This document shows, piece after piece, positions 13,945 to 25,153 of a stretch of 64,000 nt of DNA; position 1 is the first letter of the stretch; the number at the start of each line of letters is the position of its first letter. The translations under genes and the position numbers were made by a program. This stretch comes from Tigriopus japonicus (taxonomy: Eukaryota; Arthropoda; Copepoda; Harpacticoida; Harpacticidae). Location: assembly GCA_010645155.1 (NCBI GenBank), contig JAAGOF010000243.1, forward strand, positions 214,498 through 278,497. Reading direction: 5' to 3'. The notes beneath the pieces were generated by a model. That model did no database searches. It was not told the DNA's origin and was given only the letters and a program-made list of their open reading frames with translations.

Positions 13945-13972
13945 CCCCGGATACTTCTTAGCTCGGAATTTT

Positions 13973-13978
13973 TCATTC
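13973..13978 (+). promoter_or_regulatory. Initiator (Inr) of the peroxidase gene
   Basis: TCATTC matches the arthropod TCAKTY initiator. With the upstream TATA it predicts a start at the A (13975) and a leader of about 120 nt. Confidence 0.4.
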
Positions 13979-14094
13979 AAATCGGAGTGCAACTTCAAGT
14001 TTGCTCGCCATTGTTTCAATCAATTTATCCCGTTAGTCAGTACCGAATCTGGTTATACATGGACCTGACGTACCGTTCCAACGTCCCTCCCACC

Positions 14095-17000
14095 ATGAAA
14101 TGGTTCCTTTTCTTGCTAATCTGCTTAGGATGGGGCCTCTCCAATGCCGAAATCCGGGCTGAAGATTCGATTAGTGTGCTAAAACAGGCTTTCCATGAGT
14201 TGCGAGACTTCGATCATTTGGATAAGGAGATTTACTTGGAGACCCGCGCTCGTCAACCTCAACTTCGGAGAGGGGCTCAAGGGATCCATGCCAGTATCAA
14301 TAAACCGAGCAAGGAGGCCGTTCGGAATGCTCGCGTGGCCATGGTTTACGAATTTGCTACCCTTCATCTCCGATCGGCAACGCATCGAAACAAGCGGCAG
14401 ACCTTCATGTCTTTGATTACTAACGCGGCCAATGGCGTTTCAAGGGCTTTGGGATTTGAAAACAATCCGGGAGAGGGCTTCCAAGTGGCGGGCGAGGATA
14501 CCTTTGTGTTTGATGATATCCCGGATCCACCGGATACTTTACCGGGTAATTGAAACTGATTGATGCTGGATTCGGTTTCTTTTTCGATTTGGTTGTTATT
14601 TTGATGGTTAGGTAAAATTACGTCTGTCAGTAGCCACATTATTTATTCATTCTAGTATCGATTGCTTTTAATTTCAATTTCAACTGAACACTTATTTGAA
14701 AAATCTCAAGGCAAAGAAACATGTTTTTGGGCGTTATTTAGAAAAAATTGAATTTTTTCCACAATTGAGATTAAATGATTGATTACGTTTTGAATAATAT
14801 ATATTTGCGCCAGGATTATTAACACAAAGATCACGAAACAAAGACACGATTCAGCTTCTGTAACCATATCTGCCTTGGGTAAAATATCAAGAAAACTCTC
14901 AGACTGTTCCAACTGGAAGGCCCCATCAAGCCATTACCATCAGCAAATGCTACATACTGAAACGTTTTACTTTATTTCATATCTTTAGAAGTGGACGATC
15001 CGATCCAAACCGTTTTGGGAATTCATGGTGGAGCCGTGTTAAATTTTCCCGTGTGCGCTCAAGAAACTCGCGAGATGACTTGTGATCCAACTGCACCCTA
15101 TCGATCTCTGAGTGGCCGTTGCAACAATTTAGCTCGTCCCAATCAAGGCAAGCACCTCGTTCCTTTGAGACGATATTTCGGCCCAGAATATGACGATGGC
15201 GTGGCTCGCCCCAAGATTCGCGGCGTCAATGGCCAACCTTTGCCCAATGTCCGAACCATCTCTGGCCTTGTCCATCATAATGGATCAAATCTGGACAGCA
15301 GGTAAGCGAGAAACGAGCAAACCTTGAAGAGCATAATAATAATCGTAATATGCGTGCCATAAGAAATTCGCCTCGCACTGCATGAAAAACTTCAATATGA
15401 TGAGTTTTGATTTTCCAAGATTGTTTGGCTCTTTTTGCGGATACCGCAAAGCATTTATTAACTGCAAGCCTATGTTCAAATATCGTTTTGGTTGACTTAG
15501 AGAGTATTTTTAATGAGTGATAATGACCAGTTTGCTCCACGATATTAGCTTGGGCATTGGCATTGATTGATTGATCCCTGCCTGAGCTGGACACGACAAT
15601 CTTTCATGTTTTGAAGTGTGTGCCCATCGTTCACAATTTTTGTGCATTCTTAACACGAATGTCCGAAGGCTTTGCTTAGCTACTTTGATGGAGAAAACTT
15701 TGTCGTGCTTTTGAAAAAAGCTTGTAGCTGGGTGTGGGCTGTCTTCGATTTATTTTACGAAAAGCTTCAGAGTACCTCGTAATCCAATAATGGGCGTCAG
15801 TAATCCTCCTTGACCCAAATGAAGCACTCCCAATACTAACGAGAACCCATAACCATTCCCCAAGGCCAAAAGAGCTCACGCTTTAAGGAAGCACGTGGCA
15901 CAAATTGAGTCTTGAAATTGTTCCAATTTGCCTTCAACGACGACTCGGACTTGTAATCCTCTCAAGTTGTTTGGATCCGAAATGCCATTTGTGGCAACGG
16001 CTTCCAGTTCTTTCCTCCTAACAATACACCCACTTACTAAGATACATACAGACCCCCGAGATATGTTTTCTCTTAACAATACGAGATCATATTTATTTAT
16101 AGACATACCTTGATGCTAATGCAATGGGGACAGATCTTGGACCACGATATCACCTCGACGCCCATGATCCGTGGGTTGAATGGATCCATCTTGGACTGTA
16201 GTGGCTGTCAGTCTAATGGTCGTCATCCAGGTTGCTATCCGATCCTCGTGCCGAGAAGCGACAAGTTTTTTCCGGTGCGTGAAGCTCGGTCCGGACAGAG
16301 AAAGTGTATTCCATTCACGCGGTAAGAATTATAGTGGGGTCCTCAGGGAAGTATACGTATTGTACATGTGAAGCTTAATGCGTGCTTGCTTGCATGTAAT
16401 ATTCTAGATCACTCCCTGGACAAACCAAATTGGGACCACGCGAGCAGATCAATCAAAATACGGCTTATGTAGATGCATCTCATCTGTACGGAAGCCATCC
16501 ATGTCGATTAGAGGATTTGAGGCTTCACCAAAATGGCCGTATGAGGGTCTTGGAACACCCAAAGTCCAAGATATTCAAGAGCCTAATGCCAAGGAACAAC
16601 GAGAACGATGAATGCCGTTCTCCGATTGGACTTTGCTTTCATACCGGTGAGTTGGGCCCTTCGCTGCTCTCTCGTTCCTCTTTTTTTGCTTCGAGGCGGA
16701 AGTTTCGAGTGGGCCAAAACTATTTCGTTGCTAGTTTTCAAGTTGCCAGCCCCGCCTTTCTTCCGTTGTGACAAATCAACCCGACATTTTGGTCTCATGA
16801 TTGGTACAAGTTGATCCGATGGATTGAGGACAGTAGTTTTGTAAAGGACGGCCAATATTTGAGCCTCAAGGCTAAAGTCGTGGAAGGCTCGCCAAGTGAT
16901 TCCTCTGTCCTTTCTCTGGACGGGTTGAATGTTGTGTGAGCAAGTATCAAGGACCCACGAAAAGGTGCTGACCGATCCCTCCAAGTGCTATTGGCTGTCA

Positions 17001-20000
17001 GAAGATTTCTTTGATCACCATGTCGTCGTTTTCTCTCTCCGATCCTCTGCTCTTTCTTGGCTCGAAGAGAAAAATCCCCCTATCATCCTGGTTCTCGCAA
17101 CAACGACAAAGGATCATCCGACTTAAGTGCCTTTTCCATTTCTAAGCTCATCCCTGGCCACTTATGAAGTCATCCTAATAAAATTGTGAGGCCCTTTTTG
17201 ATATGGATCTGGACTCGAACAGAGTCGGATTTCGGGAGCGAATCGTTTTTGTGCGAGTTTCAAGAGCTTTCATCGCTCTGGTCGTTACTGGCCAAACCAA
17301 GCTATCCCCGGGATGGGCGAGATTGAAAAGGAAATTAAACGGAAATAGCTGTCACGCAATAGAGGCCATTAGTGAACGGAACATTATTGCTCCTGGTGGT
17401 CCTTCTCTTTTGCCAATACTCTTGTCACTCTCAGTCCATCCATCCACACTCATACGCACACACGCAGTTCTCGGAACAGAATCTGGAACCAAAAAGAAGA
17501 AGCCAAATAGGGCATCCAACGATCCAGTAGCCTCTTGCTTGCTCATATTGGATGGAGACTGGCCTGAAAAAGGCTCACAACAAATTTGGGTGGGGAATCT
17601 GAAGCCGAACAGATATTAGTGGCCCATGGTCATTGGAAAAGAGAGACAGGCCGTGTTCCAACTTCCTGAATGTGTCGGGTCAGAAAAGGGAGGAAGTGGG
17701 CTCGATCGATGAATATCGTACTATTTTCCGATTTCTAGTAAACACATTTACTTCATAAAAGCAGATGTTGCACTCCCGCGGTGTTCGTGTCGTCTTCCAT
17801 AAACAATGGTTAGCAATGGTTCAAACTCAATCATGGTTGCGGTTCATGGTTTTGTAATTCAATTTACAGGTGACGACCGGAACAACGAGCAACCTGGTCT
17901 AACCAGTATCCACACGTTGCTCTTGCGTGAACACAACCGTTTGGCCGACCAACTTCAGGCTGTGAATCCTTTGTGGAATGACGAGAAGACCTTCCAAGAA
18001 GCTAGGAAAATTCTCATGGCCATTAATCAACATATTTCATACAAGTGAGCTCGAGTCTTGAAATCTTGGGTATTTCAGCCAACTTGAAATCTTCTTTCCT
18101 TTTGAACGTCTCCATGGGTAGATCGGCAGAAGCTCGGGATTTAAAGTTTTAAATTAGTTTTTTCCCTTCTCCATTGCTCTTTGTCAAATTCTGAGGAGCC
18201 TTCAATCCGTCTGTTTTCTAGCGAATTTCTCCCTCGTGTCCTCGGATCCGGAATCATGAAAGCCTTTGGCCTGACCGCAGCCGAAGGCTATTACACGGAT
18301 TACAATCCGGATTGTACGGCAGATGTGCACAATGAATTTGCCACGGCCGCTTTTCGTTTTGGCCACAGTCTGATTCGGCCCATGTTTGCCATGTTCTCAA
18401 ACACTATGAAAGAGATGGATGAGTCGGGTGTGCGATTACGAGACCATTTCAACAACCCTGATGTGGTCTATGGATCCCATTTCATTGATCAGATCCTCCG
18501 AGGAATGGTTATGAATCCCATGGAACAGTTTGATAACACCATCACCGAGGAGCTCACGAATCATTTATTCCAAGAACGAGGAAAAACCTTCTCAGGTAAA
18601 TATGACGGATCTAAAACTTTCTAAACCAACGTGCTTCATCATCAGTTTTAATTCGCAAGTTTTCATTCTAATGGCTCTAAATGAGATTGGGAATTCATCT
18701 TTTTGTTTCAAGACTTGCGTAATAAGACTCCATTCATTTTATCGTAGCCAGCCACGTTCTCGTTTAAAATTGTTCTTGTCTGTGCGGAATTCGATTGTCC
18801 AACATGTGGAAAATCTCGTGTCGTCTTCCCTTTAGGCATGGATTTAGCTTCTCTGAATATTCAACGAGGTCGAGATCACGGCCTCGCAGGCTACACCAAA
18901 TATCGACGACTTTGCCTCCAGAAATTCGAAAGTAGGAAATTCAATCAACATCCGCAGGCTCTTTTCCAACAAATCCGAGAATTGGATGATCTCCACCATA
19001 TCTTCCGACCGAATGTGGCTAAAATCGTGGCTCGATTATACAGGTAAGAAAGAGGATCAGCGATTCGTTCCATTATTTTGCTGCCTGATTTGGGAAAGCT
19101 ATTATTAGACGGACTGAATTTTGTCTCACAGAAGCTGGAGGAAAGTTTAGATGAGCTCGTGACTGGCTCTAAGTGTGCCAATCAAGACTAAGCAGGGCTT
19201 CAAACAAAGCTGACAAGTCGTGTCCTTGTTATTTAGAGAAGTTTCATCATTACTCTAATGACGTTTCAAAATCCTTTGAACTCGGGCCAGAATATATTCC
19301 AAGACCAGCACTTGGATGTTCTTCTAACTTGATCACTTGAGGTTTTCAATGAATCCGTTCTTGGCTCAGCCCCAAGTAAAACCCTGATGATAGGACGGTA
19401 AACAGATGGTGGGATCAGAAAAGTCGAGAGCTAAGTCCCGAAATCCCTGCGAGGGAGACTTGGTGGAACACGGTGAAAACCAAGGCGGAACATTCATTTT
19501 GCAAAGATAACAAGCGGGACCCAAGGTGCGTGTCGAAAGGAAGAAGAGAGAAAGAAGGTTCGTGTCCAGTTAGCTTTCCCGTCACGTTCCAAGCCTCGTC
19601 CAATCTGAGGAGCGGGGGCCTTTTTCCCTCTTAAAAAAGGGGAAAAATGGAATTCTTGCTCAATTGAATCTCTATTTCCCCTTTTCAAGCTAGAGCGAAA
19701 GGGGTCTCTCTGAAAGTGACCATAGTTGGTCAAAGAGTTTGTGACTTGGTCATATGGACGACAACGTGGTTAATAACCAAATATTTGAGTGTTTCGTCAA
19801 GAAGGATGTCCTTGTTAGTGTAATTGATCACGAGGGCTCTGTCGCCATGGTACACTTTTAATGGTTTGTTGGTTGGGTGAATGCCTGGGTAACCCTAACC
19901 TTAAAGGTAGTGCTTCTGCGCACCCAGATAAGAGTGTCTGGCAGCACTGAAGCACTTAAATATCAAGGTAGTCTTGACATTTAGAAACCAAAACGTTGTC

Positions 20001-23000
20001 AAAACGAACATCATTTCAATGCTTCAAGACATTTAAAGGTAGGGCTCGGATAAAATAGCTTTTTTGTCTTAAGTTGCAGGTTCTTTCTCTGAAGTTCCAA
20101 ATATTTTCCCAAAAGTTTAAGCCAATTTGAAGAAAATTGTTAAAAAGTTTCCATTCTTGTGGAAGAAAATTTGCCTTTTCAACTTTAATTGTGAGAACTG
20201 GCCTAAAATGTCAAATTTGGCGGAAAATGAGATGTTCAAACTTATGACGTAATAAATTCTAAAACAGAAAAAAAATCCTTAGTTAAATTTGATATTTCGT
20301 CACAAAAACTCGTCTCTCTGCAGTGAAAAGCACAAAAATAGCAAAAAATATTTTGAAAATACGTGTGAAAAATTAAATTCAGACAGTTTTTCGGAATTTA
20401 AAAAAAAAATCTAAATTTGACCAAAAAACCTCAAATGCTGTGCACTTTGCACCCATGGCCGAGCCCATCAGACTCCTTGAAGCAACAGCTGCGCAATTAT
20501 CTCTTATGACGTCATATTCCGTTTTGGGAAATCACTTTGAAGTCGCTAGTCTCGCATATGAAGAGCTTTACATTTTATTTGGAGCAGGTTTGGAAATGGG
20601 GAGATTAGTCGTGATTCCCTTTTGAGAAAAGGAGATCCTCAATCTCTTCATTTTTCACTTCCACTATGATATCTCGTTCGGTGGGATTTTCGTTTTGGCC
20701 AAGGCATCTCTCCTCGTGCAGTGGTGTACCCAACCTTGGAACTGAGATGGTGAGGCCTGATTGTACTTACGAGAGATCCCCTTTTAACCGTGAACCAACC
20801 CACAAACAGGGAAGCAATCAATCAAACTGAAGATGAGTTGGCGAAATCCCATTTAATGTAGCAATCGTGTCTGTGAAAGGAGTGGCAAAACGTTCAGTAA
20901 GTGCATTTAATTGAACGCATTAATTCACGTAGATGGCGAGTTAGTTCTCACCGGATGGTTGTAATTGTCAGAAGAGGAAACGAATGTTGTTAACGAGGCG
21001 AAACTCTTTCAACTTCTTCGTTAAGCGCCTCATGGGAGTCGACAAAGGCCATTGTGGACTATTTTTCATGAAATAACGAACCAAGTTGTCCTAGGAAAAC
21101 TTTTGTGGGTCCCAATCTTAAGACTTCTTGACCTGGGTTGCCATTTTGACAGTTCCTGTCTCTTTTTCTTGTTTGAGAGCTAGCTCAAAGTTGAGTCCAC
21201 TTTCGACCGATTCGTTTGTTCAATTAAAGTTTCTTTCCTTTGAGGACAATCTGTAATACCCTTTTGTTAGAGGAGAAAAGGTCAGAACTAGACCTGCTCA
21301 AACTTGGCTTATTTGGTGCAGGTGATTCCAACAAAAACTTAATTTAAGAATAACCTTTTCGTGCAGTGGACATCGCTTGAACCGTATTTAATTGACGTTT
21401 CCTCGCGCAGAGCTCTCAATCGCATAAGACAAAAATCTGGTGTGAGGAGATCCGGGATAGTCTCCAAGAAAACGAAGGATCAGCAAGTTTTCTTCCTCGT
21501 GTCAGGATTTTTGCCGAATAACACCGAATCCAGAATGACTAAAATATGGACCTAGATAGGTATATTTTACAAATGATGAACGTTGGTTGAAGTTGCAATC
21601 CTACAAGACTTTTGCGAGTTTTGAAAAGGCTTTTTCCCTAACAAATTTAAATCTTGGCCATAACTCCAACTTTGTGGGTGTTTGAGGATCCCCGTGGGCA
21701 AGGCTCTTAAGAGATCACCAGCGCCACCATCAAGATTATGATGGTGATCTTGGAGGCATTTTCTCAAAAGAGGGCCTTCCCTGGCTCTGGTTGTCATCCG
21801 ACATTTTTTATGTGAATCTTGCAAGCTCATCATCGTGGACCAAACCAAGCAACAAACGGCGATACGAGCTCTGCCATAGGATGGCAGTGTCTTAGCGATT
21901 GAGAACCTTGCATAATATTCCAAGGGCGATCCCACTCCCAGATTAGATAAAAGCCATTTCCTGGGATTTGAGGCCAATATCTAGTCAAGCACTTCTTTAT
22001 CCCGCCACAAATCTGCTGATAAACATAAGCCCAAATCAAATGAGATCAGAAAGGACACGAGGTCATGCCTTTAGGACAAATGAGCACGATGTATTTATCG
22101 TTACAAATGACCAAAAATATAAGGAACATTGGCGTCTTCAATTGTCACGTTTTACCAAACTCTCCATTAAGTGAGCACTTAATGGAAAGACTAAAATATA
22201 GGCCTCAAAAGACAAAATGATACAAAAACTAGATAGAGCCACCACAATTTGAAACGACTAGTCTGAGATTGATTGGTTGCAATAACATCACAAGTCAGAA
22301 AATTCTGGGCTTGTTTTACAATTTCCTCCAAGTTCTGGGTGTTTTTCCATCTTGCGCTAAGCGGGGGATGAATACTGGGATCTCGAGGAACGAAGAATAT
22401 CAAATATGTACTCTTTAACTATAGTGGATATAATACTGAAAAGTGGTTTGGATTATGTATGTTTAGAAAGATTAATCGGTCGACGAATGCGTTATGTGAA
22501 GTTCCTGTAATAACAAAAATTTCCTGCATTTTAAAATTTGGTGCACAAAAGAATATTATATTAAGAGGCTCATGTTCCTAGGAAGGACACATTGAAATCT
22601 TCCATGTACACTTATATTGTAAGGTAGAATATAACTATTTACATCCAAATTTTCATTCCTTCAGCTTTTTCGGAGAAAAGCTAGTCTCATTCGTTATCAT
22701 TGCAGGCACGTGGATGACATTGATTTGTTCACTGGAGGTTTGTCCGAAATTCCTCTTGAAGGAGCTGTGGTGGGTCCGACCTTCGCCTGTTTGATTGCGG
22801 ACCAATTCCAGAAATTGCGCCAATGCGATCGATTCTGGTTCGAGAGCCCCGATGAGCATATTCGCTTCTCATTGGAGCAACTCCAAGAGATCCGTAAGGT
22901 CACTTTGGGTTCCGTGATTTGTCGGAACTGCGATCTGTTCGCTCCAATGCCAAGGTTAGTTCTGTTACCGACCTCAAATATGTTTCAAATGATATGTGGT

Positions 23001-24079
23001 TGAAAATGATAGGGTGTGGGTGTGAAATGCTGGCCTTGGGTAAAATTTGCATTTTTATGGAGAATGGATTTCGGGAAGGGCAATGATTAGATCTGAATTT
23101 CAATTACCGAGAGAGCCTTTGCCTGGACCCGAAAAAAAAATGAATTCGGCACACTGAAACCAATTCTGACCTTCGGCGAGAAAAAAATCTGCGGAGGCTT
23201 AGGGTTGTTTAAAGGGAAGAAACTGGTCTGGTTTATGGAAAAAAATTGACCCAATAAAACAATATGAAACGGGTTTAGTAGAGCGTGGTCATAAAGAAAT
23301 TACGGCCTTGGATTTTGTGACATTAGGATTGTTTGAGTAAAAAATTAAAGTATGGCCTTTACTGATGAAGTAGGTGAAAGTCTAATTGGAGATGGTTCTT
23401 TTGTTTCTTGAATTTTCCAAAAAAAATAGGATTAAGGTATTTGCCGAATTGGGCTCGAGTAGAGACGGTTTATTGTGACATGTAGCGTCTTTAAGCTCGA
23501 GTTGTTCGAACAATACAGGTCTTGCTAGACCTTACCATTTTTGCCCTTCAATTGTTAATTTTCCTGAACATGTTTGGAAGAAAGCGCAAACTTTCACAAT
23601 CATCTCAAAATGTTTCAATTTATTTTTGTTGGTCCAAATTTAACAGAAGCCGCTTTAACGGAAGCGAAAATTTTATTTTCACCAAACCTTTACCTTTATT
23701 TTCTTCAAGGAATGTATTTGACATGCCCGATGACGTAACCAATCCATTGACGGATTGTCGAGACCATCCCATGATTGACATATCGAAATGGGAGGATCCC
23801 CAAGCATCAAGCTCAAGTCGTGGTGCCCGTGGATTCAATACCGACGTTCCATTTTGTGACTTTGAAGGTCGTGTGGCTTTACCCGGTTCGAAACTCCGTA
23901 TTTCCGCTTGTGTTGAATGTGAATGTAATCCAGACGAAATTTGCTCTACTCTCAAATTTGACAATTGTGCTCATCTCATTGATGACGTTGGTCCGTCTGC
24001 TGTGACTGTGGACCCAAATTGTAGCCAAGAATGTCGAAACCAAGCTCAAACCAAAATTCTACAAAGCGGAACTTTGTAG
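14095..24079 (+). CDS. Secreted animal haem peroxidase, peroxinectin/chorion-peroxidase-like (9 exons, 865 aa)
   Basis: Exons: 14095-14545, 14989-15301, 16103-16321, 16408-16646, 17870-18044, 18222-18595, 18836-19043, 22706-22954, 23710-24079. All borders are GT/AG and in phase; 2598 nt ends at TAG. I chose ATG 14095 (context CACCATG) because it gives a clean signal peptide, [18 protein letters not shown]; an in-frame ATG at 14059 would bury it. The family oxidises substrates with H2O2 using covalently bound haem. Landmarks are [11 protein letters not shown] and LPNVRTIS early, then [11 protein letters not shown] with distal His269, VDASHLYGS, and [11 protein letters not shown] with catalytic Arg427 and haem-linking Glu428. 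RFGHSLI carries proximal His514, and [14 protein letters not shown] is the family signature. All expected catalytic residues are present, so the enzyme looks active. The last exon adds a tail of about 120 residues with many cysteines (VECEC...CSTLKFDNC). The N-terminal 150 residues precede the catalytic domain like a propeptide. Substrate and tissue role (defence, egg coat, cuticle) cannot be read from sequence. Confidence 0.92.
19044..22705 (+). other. Large intron 7 of the peroxidase gene
   Basis: It begins GTAAGA and ends CATTGCAG, and is the longest intron of the gene. It contains short chance frames and AT-rich stretches. I saw no nested gene and no paired terminal repeats. Confidence 0.7.
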
Positions 24080-24110
24080 TAGTTTTTTCTGCCCACATTT
24101 GATTGACTTC

Positions 24111-24116
24111 AATAAA
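24111..24116 (+). terminator. Poly(A) signal of the peroxidase gene
   Basis: AATAAA 32 bp after the TAG stop, followed by a GT-containing stretch. It implies a very short 3' UTR. Confidence 0.6.
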
Positions 24117-24184
24117 GGCGTGTACTCGAAAAAGTTAAACTTTTGCACAAAGAGACATTTTGAAAACTCTGTCTCTCCAACTGA

Positions 24185-24231
24185 TCCAAACTAGATATTT
24201 CTAGTCCAAACTAGATATTTCTAATCCAAAC
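24185..24231. repeat. Short tandem repeat, 20-bp unit
   Basis: TCCAAACTAGATATTTCTAG occurs twice head to tail, followed by a third partial copy. It lies just downstream of the peroxidase poly(A) signal. Confidence 0.8.
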
Positions 24232-25010
24232 GTATGTTTTTTTGTGTTATTTCATGACAAGAGTCATTTCAGCTGGAGAGGGCACTCAAAGGTGGTTGAA
24301 AGCAATTTCCTACCTAACGAATGCCCACGGTTTTTGTCTAATTTTGCGGCTTAAAATCTCTTCAATATTCAAAGTCATAGTTACCTAATAATACCTCGAC
24401 TTAAATAGGAGGTAAGGGATTACAATGTGAGTTTCTTTTTCTAGCGAGACCAAGCCTATGCCTTTGTGAGAGTCATCACAAAAGAAAAAAAATCTCAGAA
24501 AGATGGTAGGTTGCACTCACCAAGGCGAGGCTTCCCCAATTTCAATCTAAAAGATTACATTAGGCAAGCAAGTCAAATGGAGCAAAAAAATAGAATAAAA
24601 AAAGTTACATAAGGCAAAATTAAGCAAGCCTTGTGTTATTCCAAAAATAGGGCTCAACATTGATCCAAACCAAAATTCCAAGATGCTGATTTGTTCAGCG
24701 GATTTCCAAGAATCACATCAATATTTCAAAATGTTACCATACAGAAATTTGAAAAAGGTTCTCATGTTTCTTTCTGGTTATGTATGATTTTATACATCTC
24801 ATTTGCTGGCAACTAAACTGAGCATTTTATCAACTAGGTGTAAAAAGATGTATCAAATACAGCCAACGGACTTGTTTAACCGTTAGCGGTATGAATTAAA
24901 ACGCTCACTTAAAGCAACCTTCTGCATTTCCCATTACTTCGAGTCCAAATGGATTTTTTACAATTACATTCAAATGAACCATTCTTATCCTAATTTTTGT
25001 TAAGCATCTG
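24232..25010. other. Intergenic, no gene seen
   Basis: AT-rich sequence between the convergent peroxidase and glycosyltransferase-like genes. No coding pattern was found. Confidence 0.4.
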
Positions 25011-25011
25011 A

Positions 25012-25127
25012 TTCTGATACATTGCACTAATAATAGTTATGGAAATTAGTTTTTTTTGGGGATAAGATAATATCTGATACATTGCACTAATAATAGTTAT
25101 GGAAATTAGTTTTTTTAGGATAAGATA
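25012..25127. repeat. Tandem duplication of a ~58-bp unit
   Basis: Two copies of a unit beginning TCTGATACATTGCACTAATA and ending GATAAGATAATA lie side by side. They differ mainly in the length of a T/G run. The repeat sits 27 bp beyond the stop of the minus-strand glycosyltransferase-like gene, so it probably falls in its 3' UTR. Confidence 0.85.
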
Positions 25128-25153
25128 ATATAGAGCGGTTATTTTTTCAGTTT

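Noticed and set aside
15226..15594. 122-codon minus-strand frame
   Set aside because: Largely the shadow of peroxidase exon 2 and the following intron.
17203..17619. 138-codon plus-strand frame
   Set aside because: Falls between peroxidase exons 4 and 5, which splice in phase without it. No recognisable motif.
21567..21977. 136-codon minus-strand frame
   Set aside because: Inside peroxidase intron 7, with no start context, domain or supporting exons.
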